The notes below the pieces were generated by a model. The model made no database searches and was not told where the DNA came from. It saw only the letters and a list, made by a program, of their open reading frames with translations. Made by a program: the position numbers and the translations under genes. 64,000 bases of DNA. Origin: Rhyacophila brunnea (taxonomy: Eukaryota; Arthropoda; Insecta; Trichoptera; Rhyacophilidae). The DNA is taken from assembly GCA_022495005.1 (NCBI GenBank), contig JAGYXB010000279.1, forward strand, positions 124,001 to 188,000. The letters run 5' to 3'. Below, one piece after another: positions 10,831 through 20,480 of this stretch (position 1 is its first letter; each line of letters starts with the position of its first letter).

Positions 10831-11429
10831 AAATATTATTTAAGTTACAAATACAAAAATATAAACTAATAGCACTGTTTAATATATAAACATTATTTGT
10901 TAGTATTATATACAAAATAAAAATCTTAATAAATATATGTATTATACAAACATATAAAAATATCATAGATAAAATATAAAAAATCATAGATAGATCAGTA
11001 TATAATATACATAATAGATATAATCATAGGTTAATATACATTAGATATAGTCAATTCACTGTCATTTACTTTTTTTGTTTGTAAGAAATAAAAAGGCTTT
11101 TTTATTTTTTATTTTATTTATTTATATAATACAAAAAAGCTAAGATAATACGGATATACAAAAACTATGTGAAGAGATCTTCACGTCCGCAATAAGATGT
11201 CACATTTGGCACAAAATTGGCCTTTATGGTGACCAAGTCGGACGGCCCGATGGGCCCAAAAGCTGGTCGGACCAACTTGAGTATCTCTTCCCCTTCGGAG
11301 CACATAAGTTAATTGAGGTTCTACTGTACATTATACGAAAGAAACTTCATTTTGCCGAACAATGCCCACTCTCTTTATATTATCACTCTGAGGTTTGGAC
11401 TATGGTACTTCTCATTGCTGCCCATATTC
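10831..11429. other. AT-rich sequence and LINE 5' debris
   Basis: 10850-11060 is extremely AT-rich. 11160-11300 is less so (GATCTTCACGTCCGCAATAA, GTCGGACGGCCCGATGGGCC) but shows no recognisable motif. It may belong to the worn upstream part of the LINE fragment that follows. Confidence 0.35.
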
Positions 11430-11910
11430 AAATCCAGAAATTTCCACAGAAAAACTAAGACCCGGCTCTATAAAACCGTCATACGGAGAGTCGTTGCAAA
11501 CGGGTGCGAGTCATGGACGCTAAATATGAAAGCAGCTGAAATGGTGGACTACTTTGAAAGAAAGACCCTGAGGCGGATCTACGGTCCCATGAATGATGGT
11601 GGGGACTGGAGAATTAGGTACAACACGGAACTATACCGCTTATACCAAGATTCAAAACTCTCCACCTTCATAAGAGGCTAAACTGGGCAGGCCATGTCCA
11701 GCGCATGCCTGAGTCACGGATACCGAAGAGATGCTCGAAGGAAACCCAGGGGGGAAAAGGCCAGTGGGAAAGCCACGCACACGATTCGGTGATAACATTA
11801 CAAAAGATGCCAACCAACTGCTAAAAATCAGAAACTGGAAACGACGTGCGGAGGACCGTTCCGGCTGGAGGACGGCGGTGGAGGAGGCCAGGGCTCGACT
11901 TGAGCTGTAG
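11430..11910 (+). pseudogene. LINE reverse transcriptase C-terminal fragment (FERK type)
   Basis: The first reading frame covers VANGCESWTLNMKAAE and then YFERKTLRRIYGPMNDGGDW and ELYRLYQD. After a frameshift near 11670 the second frame continues LNWAGHVQRMPESRIPKR, GKRPVGKPRTRFGDNITKDA and ARARLEL before TAG at 11908-11910. The order CESWTL, FERK.LRRIYGP, GHV.RM, RGKP.TRW is characteristic of one group of arthropod non-LTR elements. A GAAGAAGAAG tail follows. The same family is seen better preserved at 40833-41202. Upstream RT palm motifs are absent, consistent with 5' truncation. Confidence 0.85.
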
Positions 11911-12457
11911 CGCCATCGAAGAAGAAGAATGTTTGGTCTATGTTGGGTTCACCAAATTTCTCGTGGTATTCGCGTATGTGACGCATATGTCACTTGAATT
12001 TGCATCTATTGGAATCAGGACGGTGACATTTATTGATTAAGTTATCGGTAAAATTCGGAAATTTAAGTGAAGCCGAATGAAGACAAATCAGTTCGGTGCA
12101 TGAATGCCGAACACAATATTATAGTAATAATAATATTATGCTATACTCCGTTCGTCACATCATCCAGACACCTGACAGCATACTTTCCAAGTCCCGTACA
12201 TGCCTTGTAGGCAAAGTGTACCTGTAAACATCCCGCTTGAGTAAACAAGCCATTAACGTGATTCAAGGAACATTTCTCCGCTAGAATTGTGTGTTTATGT
12301 TTATAGTGTAATGGTACGTAACTTAATGCCGTGGTGGTAAACAATATTCATAAACCTGAAACTTAAAAATAATATTATGAAGACATGAAACTAAATTTTA
12401 TAGGAAAAATACAATGAAATAACGGCAGAAGTGTTTAAAATGAGGCATATACCTACG
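11911..12457. other. spacer without recognised genes
   Basis: 12065-12115 contains the phrases CCGAATGAAGACAAATCAG and TTCGGTGCATGAATGCCGAA. 12141-12344 has an open frame of 67 codons on the minus strand with no recognisable domain. Nothing was callable. Confidence 0.35.
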
Positions 12458-13366
12458 TGGGGATTGCAATACAGAATGAATATATCAATATCGGTATTTC
12501 GGTATTTCTTATTGAAAACATATAATAATAAAAAAAGATAGAGCTTTTAAAATCTATTGAAGACACTATTTTAAAACAAACCTAAAGAACCTACCTACAT
12601 TTTTTATTATGTTGACTTTACTAAATATGTACATATAATATTTTAGAACTGATAATTTTTACAAACACTATACGTACAGGTAACAGGAAAATATTTTTCA
12701 AATTAAACGTTTGTTGGATGTATTTTCAATGTTGCATCAATATTTATAGAATAATTGGTTTTCTTTCGAAAGTATATTTGAGGGATTTTGTTTTATTATT
12801 ATTTAATTTTTGTTGGTTTCAGTCAATATATTTGTGTTTTGGCAGCATTAATCCTATACACTAAATTTGGTACAAGTTGGTTATGTGGAATACAACGGCA
12901 AACATATTTTGAAAATAGCCGATATACTGGATTATTTGTTAGTTTGGAGTCGGTTATGTGGAATACAGCGGCAAACATATTTTGAAAATGGCTGATATAC
13001 TGGATTATTTGTTAGTTTGGAGTCGGTTATATGGAATACAGCGGCACACATTTTGAAAATAGCCGATATACTGAATTATTTGTTAGATTAACCTAACCAA
13101 ACCTAACCTAACCTAAACTAACAAATAATCCAGTATATCGGGTATTTTCAAAACGTATTTCCCGCTGTATTCCACATAACCGACTTGTACCCTAAATTTC
13201 ATAACAACAAAATATAGTAGTAAGTAATGAAAAAATAACATTAAATTCATTTTCAAAAAACATAAACGTGTATGTTTTCTTAATACCGAAAATACCGGTA
13301 ATTTGGATTTTTTAAACCGGTATTTCGGTATCGATAAATAATTAAATACCGGTATTGCAATCCCTA
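12458..13366. mobile_element. hAT-like element, copy 1, interrupted by a MITE
   Basis: Its ends, TGGGGATTGCAATACAG and (inward) TAGGGATTGCAATACCGG, and its body match 35835-36493. Shared landmarks include the ends, the phrases TATATTTGAGGGATTTTGTT and AGTCAATATATTTG, and AGTAAGTAATGAAAAAATAAC. The flanking 8-mers TACCTACG and CATATACG agree at only 5 of 8 positions, so this copy's duplication has decayed. Interruption at 12869-13191 accounts for the extra length. No transposase is present. Confidence 0.8.
12869..13191. mobile_element. palindromic MITE with CCTAA core, inserted in hAT-like copy 1
   Basis: It starts GGTACAAGTTGGTTATGTGG and ends with the complement of GGTACAAGTCGGTTATGTGG. A perfect 8-bp duplication CTAAATTT flanks it (12861-12868, 13192-13199), and the interrupted sequence is continuous in the sister copy at 35835-36493. 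The left arm is repeated three times in tandem (about 12883, 12949 and 13022, each with AATACARCGGC and GATATACTGRATTATTTGTT). A run of AACCTAACC-type repeats follows at 13090-13125, then one inverted arm. The 8-bp duplication suggests hAT-type mobilisation. It is non-coding. Confidence 0.9.
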
Positions 13367-13460
13367 CATATACGTGCATCGGTGATTTTTTTGACGTATG
13401 AAGATTTAAAATGGGCCACAATACAATTTTCATCAGTCAAATCACAAAAGATTCAAGAAG

Positions 13461-13630
13461 TATAAAAAAATCCCTGCAACTAACATTAAAAAATCCTATA
13501 AAATAACTATCTACCCACTGAAATACTGAAATGGATTCATTGTACCTGTACATAAAAAAATACCGCTAATATTATTATGTGATATCACTGTCATCTTCAA
13601 TAATAATTATTTTTAGTTGGGTATAGGATG
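13461..13630 (+). repeat. short dispersed repeat / MITE, copy 1
   Basis: It begins TATAAAAAAATCCCTGCAAC and ends TTAGTTGGGTATAGGATG. It is similar to 34074-34222, where the right end TTGGTTGCAGGATTTTAGG is the inverse of the left end. Shared interior: TATCACTGTCATCTT and AATAATTATTTT. The target duplication is unclear. Probably a small MITE. Confidence 0.55.
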
Positions 13631-13774
13631 TGATTATTGAAAAGAGATATATTATAATATGATGTCAGTGGTGGGTATTGTAGAATACGGCATTACCGAC
13701 AGTTCACAATTTATTATTTGATTCTCATGTGGCTTATAGTTACTAATAACTTAATCTTCTTTCTTCTTTCAACA

Positions 13775-14180
13775 ATGTCCGATCCTAATTGGATCATATG
13801 GGCCTCCACAGAGTAGAGGTTTGTATTGACAGATTTTGTTTTTACGAAAAATGGATGTCAGCCACTTGCTCAACCTATTAGGTCCATACTCAGACTCATA
13901 CACAAATTGAAAAAGAATATGTGTACTTGTCAGACCCTGGATTCGAACCTGTGAACCACGACGCAATAGGCCAATGCTTAGGCCCCGTCCAGCGTAGGCG
14001 CGTTCGGCGGAGTGTTGAGCGGCGCGCGAAACTCAAACGTATAAACGTATAACCAAAAAAAGACATTGTCTACGAATATTATCACACACGGTTATACGTT
14101 TGAGTTGCGCGCGCCGCTCAACGCTCCGCTGAACGCGCATACGCTGGACGAGCGCTTAAGCTGCGCAGCCATCATGGGTC
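13775..14180 (-). repeat. SINE family 1, minus strand, split by a MITE
   Basis: Read on the minus strand, the tRNA-like head (GATGGCTGCGCAGCTTAAGC) lies at 14154-14175. The box B-like part (CAGGTTCGAATCCAGGGTCT) and the body down to GATCCAATTAGGATCGGAC are at 13783-13980. The head is separated by the GC-rich MITE at 13981-14153. The uninterrupted copy at 18446-18680 shows the same join (GGCTTAAGCGTTGG), which confirms the insertion. Confidence 0.85.
13981..14153. mobile_element. GC-rich MITE inserted in a SINE head
   Basis: The inverted ends (left CGTCCAGCGTAGGCGCGTTC from 13986; right, inward, CGTCCAGCGTATGCGCGTTC) extend about 70 bp through GCGGAG, TTGAGCGGCGCGCG and CTCAAACGTATA with few mismatches, leaving a ~40-bp loop. 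GCTTA precedes (13976-13980) and follows (14154-14158), a probable 5-bp duplication. The element is far more GC-rich than its surroundings. Confidence 0.8.
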
Positions 14181-14631
14181 TCTAACTACTTACTACATAA
14201 TATTTAAAAGTTCAATCGTATGGCTTGGTACTCACGAGCGTCAAAATGCTGCGTCGACGCTAATGCTGCAGGATGACGCGCACAAAAACGCACGTATGCA
14301 TCGAGGCCTACTATCATAGATGTTATAAATATACCTACTATAAAATGCGTGTACTATTAAAACGCGTTGCAGAATTATGCCTTACAGCAAATGACATTTC
14401 ATTGCTTACAGCGGTGTTGCAAAAAGTATCAGACGGTACCATGGTTAAAAAGTTTTTGGGTTTTAATGCGCTATTGATGCTACGTGTTCAGTGCTATGAG
14501 CTACTGATGCTACGCCAACGCAGCATTAGGCCTTGTCCAGAGGCGCGATTTGACTCCAGGTACATGTGACCTCATTGAGCCGTCCACATGCACCCACGAC
14601 GTAAGCGCAAGAAAATGCGAGACAATATGAA
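14181..14631. other. spacer with weak inverted motif
   Basis: ATGCTGCGTCGACGCTAATG near 14248 and GCCAACGCAGCATTAGGCCT near 14514 are weakly complementary and could be remnants of another GC-rich MITE. A 98-codon open frame (14273-14569) has no recognisable domain. Confidence 0.3.
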
Positions 14632-14834
14632 GGTACTGTTCGGTTATGAGGAATACAGCGGAAAACACATTTTTAAAATATCCGATATACTGGATTATTT
14701 GTTAGGTTAATCTAACCAAACCTAACCTAACCTAACCTAACCCAACCTAAACTAACCCAAACTAACAAATAATCAAGTATATCGGGTATTTTCAAATGTG
14801 TTTTCCGCTGTATTTCTCATAGCCGAACAGTACC
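14632..14834. mobile_element. palindromic MITE with CCTAA core, copy 2
   Basis: It begins GGTACTGTTCGGTTATGAGG and ends with the complement of GGTACTGTTCGGCTATGAGA. The arms share AATACAGCGG, TTTTAAAATATCCGATATAC and TGGATTATTTGTTAGG with copy 1. The centre (14706-14765) is CCTAACCTAACC-type repeat with some CCCAA variants. A single arm is present on each side, so the whole folds as a ~75-bp stem. No clear target duplication was found. Confidence 0.85.
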
Positions 14835-15527
14835 TAATAATATATTTAAAAATTGGAAAATTCAGCATGAAATTTTTTTTTTATAAGTATTTTAAAACAC
14901 CGCTTATGATTTCACGATATTAATATACTAAACTTATGCTTTTTAAGAGCATGCTTGATCTCAAAAGATCTGACATAACTGACCCAGGATACTTAAGATA
15001 GAGGTACCTACTGCAATCTTTGATAAAATACTATATTTCAAATTACTCGTAGTATTGTTCTAATAGATTGGTAGTTATGCGTTTAATTGATGATATTTCA
15101 ATTCAAACTAGCAATGATAACATGCAAATTTAGCGTGTATGAATCAATAAAGACCCGTTTAATGTGGCATGAAAGCCAGGACACGCTCAACTAAAATCGT
15201 CTCGGATGCGAATCCGCGTGCAAATGGTTTCACGTCGCTACTTCAACCTATTTATTCAGGCGTGATGTATACATTTATATCCATTTCGAGAAGCTGTCTA
15301 AAAACATTCTCAGTTTTGAATGATTTGTATGAATTGAGACGTTGAGAGTAAAAGTGGAGTTCTGATAAAGTGATACGAGCAGAGGTTTGGAAGGTTTAAT
15401 AATATATGCGTATAAGTATGAACCGAGGAGTATGGACTTGGTATTATTAATCTTATCAATGTTATTTCTTGGTAGAATGACGTGTAGTTAATAAAAACAA
15501 CAACATAGTTATTATTTTTGATTACTT
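14835..15527. other. AT-rich sequence, no feature seen
   Basis: No repeat partner, terminal repeat or coding signal was recognised. Confidence 0.4.
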
Positions 15528-16615
15528 ATTGTTTTTTATTCAACGAATAATTCACAAGATTTAAGAATGTAACATTTTAATTATTGAACATACATAATTT
15601 TGAAAACACTTTTGAGAAAATATATTATAACTAGGGCCCGGATTTGTATGCACCAAAAACATGGTTATATGCATGCACGTATGCACTTAAAATCAATAAA
15701 ATATGCACTAAAACCGAAGAAATATGCAGTTAAAAATTAAAATTTTTTGTGGGAAAAAATTGTAAATACCCACTTTACCCAATATTACTGACAAAAATTC
15801 GAATAACTAGTTAATAATTTTTCAACATAATACGATATCAGAACAAAAAACACAAACAAAGAATATAAAGTTAATCAATTACAATTTTCAAAATAGTATT
15901 TTCACAAGTACCTACAAATAATTGAATAATAAATGCAATGTAAACCAAGCATAACTTAAAAAACAAAAACGACACACTTAACTATTCCTAAATACTATTC
16001 TGTTTTTTGCCCGAAAAAAAAATATTTAAAACATTATTTTTTTCAATATTATGCTCTGGCATTAAATTTTCCGCATAGGTATCTGTCAGTATTTTGTTTA
16101 TATGCGGAAAACTACCTCTCAACGTCCACTTGGGCAAACTTTAAATAATAGTGCCCGAGTTGACTTCACTTTTTCCACTGATAAATCCACAGCTCGGAGA
16201 TGGCATTAAAAATACAAGTGCATCTAAACTATCTTCCTTCCTAACTTAGTTATATTTCGATAAAATAATTAAAAAAAACTAAAATCATACATTAAAAAGC
16301 TCTAAATTATGCATTTATTTATGAAATATGCACTAATGTCTCAAATATGCTCTAACGTCTCAAATATGCATTTATATGCACAATAAAATTTTATTTTTGG
16401 ATTCTGTGTCTTTCAAAACAGATTTCTGTGCAACTCTCATAGCTGTGCACACACCCTAACAAAACATGCACTAGCATATAAATCCGGGCCCTAATTATAA
16501 CCAATAGAAAAAATCTTTTTGAAAAAAGTAAGACACACCCCGCAGGAATAGAACCTGTATCTCTCGTGTATCGCGCCCACGCACATTAACCACGATGCTA
16601 AAGGTACTATACTGA
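15528..16615 (-). repeat. SINE family 3, minus strand, split by a hAT-like element
   Basis: The left part (15528-15631) reads TTTTTTATTCAACGAATAAT, TCACAAGATTTAAGAATGTA, ACATT. The right part (16494-16615) continues CAATAGAAAAAATCTTTTTG and then a reversed tRNA-like head with AATAGAACCTGTATCTCTCG and CACGATGCTAAAG. The uninterrupted relative at 17500-17700 keeps the same order. The gap is filled exactly by the element at 15632-16493. Confidence 0.75.
15632..16493. mobile_element. hAT-like element with perfect 8-bp duplication, copy 1
   Basis: The ends are TAGGGCCCGGATTTGTATGC and (inward) TAGGGCCCGGATTTATATGC. The duplication ATTATAAC is perfect (15624-15631, 16494-16501). The 862-bp body repeats ATATGCAY motifs near both ends and matches 45818-46542. 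No transposase is recognisable. The 8-bp duplication points to the hAT superfamily. Confidence 0.9.
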
Positions 16616-16767
16616 CTGCGACAAATTTTAACTGATGACTTTTAATACTCACAAAAGCGCTTTCTAAATTGAGCTACATTATAAATCAAAGTCTGTATTA
16701 CTTTAATTACTAACCGACGTCAAGGATCACTCCAAGATTTTTGGTTGTAACTTACTTGAACTTGCTA

Positions 16768-16910
16768 ATAATTTTTATTCAAAGATTAATTCAAAAGATT
16801 TAAGAATGTAAAATTCTAATTATTTTCAAAATTATGTATGGACTGTTATTATTGTTTATAATAATTATAATATTCTTTTTTTATTCAACGAATAATACAT
16901 AATTTCGAAA
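16768..16910 (-). repeat. SINE family 3 tail fragments
   Basis: 16776-16850 (TTTTTATTCAAAGATTAATT, AAAAGATTTAAGAATGTAAA) and 16874-16905 (TTTTTTTATTCAACGAATAA) are two partial copies of the family 3 tail lying head to tail, with no tRNA-like part. Confidence 0.6.
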
Positions 16911-17175
16911 CATTCATCATCACCATCAGCCGAGGTCGATCCACTGCTCGATGAAGACCTCCCCTAGCTCCCTCCACTCTTCTCGACCCTTAGTTCTTTA
17001 CTGCCACGTACATCCATCGAAGTTTTTGAGTTCGTTCATCCAGCGGGTTTTCAGGCGTTCCTGTGGATGTCAATGCCCCTTGAATAAGATTTTGGGTGTC
17101 CTCAAACCGAAGGAAGCAGTTTTGGATAGACGTGGATGTCGGCAGATGTTTGATGAGGCCAATAACCACATAGGG
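16911..17175 (-). pseudogene. RTE-like LINE C-terminal/3' end, degraded
   Basis: The segment starts with a CATCATCACCATCAGCC tail and continues GTCGATCCACTGCTCGATGA, matching the antisense 3' end of the element at 28603-29280. On the minus strand it would encode the worn C-terminal GRP..RW region and the IDS-stop end. It is heavily mutated beyond 17080. Confidence 0.6.
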
Positions 17176-17221
17176 TTGTAGGACAAAAAAGAAGATGAAA
17201 AAAAAAACTTGAAAAATAAAA

Positions 17222-17300
17222 TATGATGCCAGAAAAGACTCGAACTTGAAACTATCGGATTCCGTCCAATGTGCTTTACCAATATAGCTACCTGCACCCT
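17222..17300 (-). repeat. tRNA-like SINE head, minus strand
   Basis: On the minus strand it reads GGTAGCTATATTGGTAAAGC, ACATTGGACGGAATCC, and box B-like CAAGTTCGAGTC. The layout matches 17610-17700 and 490-570. Likely a SINE family 3 head, not a functional tRNA. Confidence 0.55.
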
Positions 17301-17499
17301 ACCGACTTAAGTCGGAAAAAAACTATTAGTCATGCAAACGAAGTACCTACCTACTTCTCAAACATTGTTAAAATTGACTACCGAGGTTTGAACCAACGTG
17401 TATTTACCTTGATACATAGCCTAGGTCCGGATCTCTTTAAAGTTTAGTCTAAACGCATCTTACCTATTACTTATACATTTACTAATTATTTAATAATCT

Positions 17500-17705
17500 A
17501 TTTTTTATTCAATGATTAATTGACAAGCTTTAAAATGCAACATTTTTATTGAACATAAATGATTTTGGAAATACCTCAGAAACATACATATTATTAGAAA
17601 AAATCTTGAGAATAATATGGTGCCGGATAGGAATCGAACTTGCATCTATCGGGTTCCTGCCAATGTACTTTACCAATTAAGCCATCTATACAATACATAT
17701 ACACG
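17500..17705 (-). repeat. SINE family 3, complete copy, minus strand
   Basis: The minus strand carries a tRNA-like head (GGCTTAATTGGTAAAGTACA, TTGGCAGGAACCCGATAG, CAAGTTCGATTCCTATCCGG) followed by an AT-rich body with AGAAAAAATCTTGAG (plus-strand sense) and a tail ending TTTTTTATTCAATGATTAAT. Box A- and box B-like parts are both present. It serves as the uninterrupted reference for 15528-16615. Confidence 0.75.
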
Positions 17706-17745
17706 CCCAAATGAATAATAACTATGCGTCAGGAGTACCATACAA

Positions 17746-18121
17746 CCAATGACATTAATATGGACGAAGCATCTGGAAAAAAATGACACTCACTTTTTAG
17801 TCGGGTCTGCCGAATGGCATAATCTGTTCTAACGCCATTACAATAAAAGTGATATTGCTATAAATTCCCGATGCTTTTTGTCGGTCTGCCGAATGGTATC
17901 ATTCATATTTTAATATCAATATCGTTTGCTTAAATGAACATTGACACTAGAAACACTGTTCTAACGCCATTACAATAAAGGCGATATTGCTATAAATTCC
18001 CGATGCATGATATCGCATAATGGAAATTACGAAATTTTTCACGTGACGTCTATACATGTGCGAATGGCGAATTTACTTGCTAGCTACTGTACTGAGTGCG
18101 TTGTCAATTAATAATGTCATT
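17746..18121. mobile_element. CCAATGAC element, uninterrupted copy
   Basis: The ends are CCAATGACATTAATATGGAC and (inward) AATGACATTATTAATTGACA. The body contains an internal direct duplication: TCTGCCGAATGG, TTCTAACGCCATTACAATAA and GATATTGCTATAAATTCCCG each occur twice (about 17806-17872 and 17884-18005). It is the empty-site counterpart of 59066-61831, where a 2.4-kb element lies between GATAT and the equivalent of CGCATAATGG at 18013. No duplication is visible at its own flanks. Confidence 0.8.
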
Positions 18122-18445
18122 AACTCATTACATGCAACAGATAAAACAGATATAAAGATGTGATGCCAATACGATGGCTATTTTTGGAATAATATTTAGT
18201 AGGCCGCGGTGGTGTAAAATCGTCCGAAAGACAGAAATGAGATACCGAGAAGTAGTAACGAACTATCGGGGCAGCATGATATGCGAACAGGTGTTGAATT
18301 TAATATTGATGTAAATGAATCTGAAAAAAAAACGAAATAATCGACTTTACATGAGAATTATCCCGACAATATAAACGCTCATATTTTTTACGATTTCGTA
18401 GTCCTAAAAATACAAAAAAAATATTAAGTAAGTATATTTATACGC
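18122..18445. other. spacer, no feature seen
   Basis: 18195-18260 is slightly GC-richer (AGGCCGCGGTGGTG). No open frame or repeat partner was recognised. Confidence 0.35.
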
Positions 18446-18682
18446 ACACGGTGGCCGCGCGGCTTAAGCGTTGGACTATCACGCCGTGGGTCCCAGGCTC
18501 GAATCCTGGGTCTGGCAAGTACACATATTGTTTTTCAATTTGTGTGAGTCAGGGTATGGACCTAATAGGTTGAGCAAGTGGCTGACATCCATTTTTCGTA
18601 AAAAACAAAATCTGTTAATACAAAAACTCTACTATGTGTAGGCCCATATGATCCTATTAGGATCGGACATGGTCGAAAAAAA
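18446..18682 (+). repeat. SINE family 1, complete copy
   Basis: The tRNA-like head reads GGTGGCCGCGCGGCTTAAGC, then TTGGACTATCACGCCGTGG, then box B-like CCAGGCTCGAATCCTGGGTC. The body follows: AAGTACACATATTGTTTTTC, GGTATGGACCTAATAGGTTG, AGCAAGTGGCTGACATCC, CTGTTAATACAAAAACTC and GATCCTATTAGGATCGGAC, with an A-rich end. Box A- and B-like motifs imply a polymerase III transcribed ancestor. It is the reference copy for 9657-9833, 13775-14180 and 38941-39145. Confidence 0.88.
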
Positions 18683-19148
18683 ATACTTTAATTATTAATG
18701 GTTGACCTTCAATTTGTAATTTGCTTCGTATTTTACATATTTAAAATTGTTAATTTGCACATTGAGAGGTCATCCATGAATGATGTCCCACGATCCCATC
18801 ATTTTGGGTATTTTTGACAAAACAAATTATTAAACAATGATTTGTAAACTTTTGCAGCGACACACATGCCATAAGTAATATATTATAATATATATTTTTT
18901 GAAACTGAACGCATGTCCCTACCTGCAAATATTATTAAATGTAGTTTGGACAAGCCACATTCTACTAATTTGCGCACATAAATAAAAAAAAATCAAAAGA
19001 TCACGCGTCGCTACTTCCGATGAAAGAATACAAATAATGTCACACTTGCTTATTTATCAGAGCATTTCAACATGCTTTCCGTCCTCAGTGGAATACGAAA
19101 AAAACATGGTCATTTATATAAAAGTTTTAAAAATCTTTTTATACAATA
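18683..19148. other. AT-rich spacer, no feature seen
   Basis: A 75-codon minus-strand open frame (18750-18977) has no recognisable domain. No repeat partner was noticed. Confidence 0.35.
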
Positions 19149-19475
19149 TCATCATCAGCCGGGGTCAATCCACTGCTGGATGAAGGCCTCCCCAAGCTTT
19201 CTCCAACTCTCTTGGTCCTGTGTCATTCGCTGCCACGTATTTCCGCCGAACTTTACCAGTTCGTCAATCCAGCGGCTTTTAGGGCGACCCTGTGGCCGTT
19301 TCGTACCCCTTGGGTACCATTGGATGACGGCATTTGTCCAGCGGCCGTCCTTTCGGCGAGCAATGTGCCCCGCCCATCTCCATTTCAGCTGTTTGTCTAT
19401 TACATCGCGTACTCTTGTCTGCTTCCTAACCCATTCGTTTCTCTTACGGTCCTTTCGCGTGATGCCCTACAATAA
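19149..19475 (-). pseudogene. RTE-like LINE C-terminal fragment
   Basis: A CATCATCAGCC 3' tail (plus-strand view) is followed by the reverse complement of the C-terminal coding part, with GRP, RWID and QQWIDP-like sequence before the stop, as at 28603-29280. Landmarks: TCAATCCACTGCTGGATGAA, TCGTCAATCCAGCGGCTTTT, CCAGCGGCCGTCCTTTCGGC and GCCCCGCCCATCTCCATTTC. It is 5'-truncated near 19475. Long plus-strand open frames here (for example 19072-19503) are antisense to this coding. Confidence 0.8.
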
Positions 19476-19965
19476 TTTTATACAATATATTATTTGTAAA
19501 TAGTTTTTATACCATGTTTATTTGTTTACGGACAGATATATTATGTAGGTCTGGACTGGGCTTAAGTATTATACGTCGATAGTTTTAATCCTAATGTTAA
19601 ACACAAAGTCGTAAGATTATATAAATTTACAGGTTTTTATGCTCACCTACGCGGATTAATTCTCTAATACCAAAATCCATTTGAACGATTGATTTTTACG
19701 TAGCTATCAATTTAACAGCACTGTTTGTCAAAGGATTTTCACAGAGCAATGAAACATCAGCTGTAATAAATCCTATAAAATCGGTCTAGCAAATAGAATT
19801 TAATATGAGATAAAATGTTTTTAACAGGGAATAGTTTTTAATATGTTGTTTGTAAACGTGTACGATATAGTATATTTATTTCAAAATATTATGGACGTTC
19901 ACAACAGTCAAAACTGGTTCTAATCAAACAAGTTTAATAAAAATACGTACTTTTGTCTAATACAT
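19476..19965. other. AT-rich spacer, no feature seen
   Basis: Nothing coding or repetitive was recognised. Confidence 0.35.
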
Positions 19966-20200
19966 AACAGATATTGCCCTCGCAAGAGACGAAAAACATA
20001 AAAATATAAACAATGTGATACAATAAAATAAAATTTCAAAAAAAAATACACATCACTGAAAATGTTTGCAGGTACTTTGGGGAGCGCATTGCATAGTGGT
20101 GCCCGATAAACTTGACACGAGAAAATAGTTCTGACCTAGAATAGTTCATGACTGCGATCACGTTGGAAATTGACAGATGCATATAACTCCGAATTCGTCT
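19966..20200 (-). pseudogene. non-LTR ORF2 C-terminal tail, minus strand
   Basis: With a frame-disrupting stop, the minus strand reads LHASVNFQRDRSHELF, then a VRTIFSCQ-like segment and NALPK. The same pattern occurs at 22650-22850 (SVNYLRGRSHDLFW, GARLVNALPKD). An R..S.R...ALP/NLP arrangement near the end is usual for the C-terminal tail of Jockey/CR1-type ORF2 proteins. An AT-rich tail lies to the left. Clade is inferred. Confidence 0.5.
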
Positions 20201-20208
20201 AGACACCA

Positions 20209-20480
20209 GCGCATCTATTCTAAACACAAGACTGTTATCGCCCGCTATATAGGGTAGTTTTGTATCGAAGTATTAGCACTTGTTAGTAATTGTTACAATT
20301 GAATTAGTGCTGTGTTTTAACAGCACCTCTCTTGGGTGTGCTAAATTGTAGTGCGAGATAGAGAGTTTTGGCTGTTTAGACGGCTAACTTATTGTAACAA
20401 TTATAATACTTCCATACAAACATATGATAAACTACCCTCGATATCTACCAATAGCAGTTCTGTGTATAGAATAGATGCGC
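20209..20480. mobile_element. long-arm palindromic MITE
   Basis: The left arm GCGCATCTATTCTAAACACA is matched inversely by GCGCATCTATTCTATACACA at the right end. Pairing continues (ACTGTTATCG against ACTGCTATTG), then GGTAGTTTTGTATCGAAGTA against GGTAGTTTATCATATG followed by TTTGTATGGAAGTATTA, and TTGTTACAAT on both. The central loop is about 20280-20390. It abuts the LINE tail on its left. No target duplication was identified. Confidence 0.7.

Noticed and set aside
14235..14545. Second GC-rich MITE
   Set aside because: The inverse motifs (ATGCTGCGTCGACGC and GCCAACGCAGCAT) are too short and mismatched.
14706..14765. True telomere or chromosome end
   Set aside because: The CCTAA run is short, impure and enclosed in a palindromic MITE present at three sites.
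19072..19503. 143-codon plus-strand open frame
   Set aside because: It is antisense to the RTE-like C-terminal coding at 19149-19475. Similar antisense frames occur at every RTE copy.
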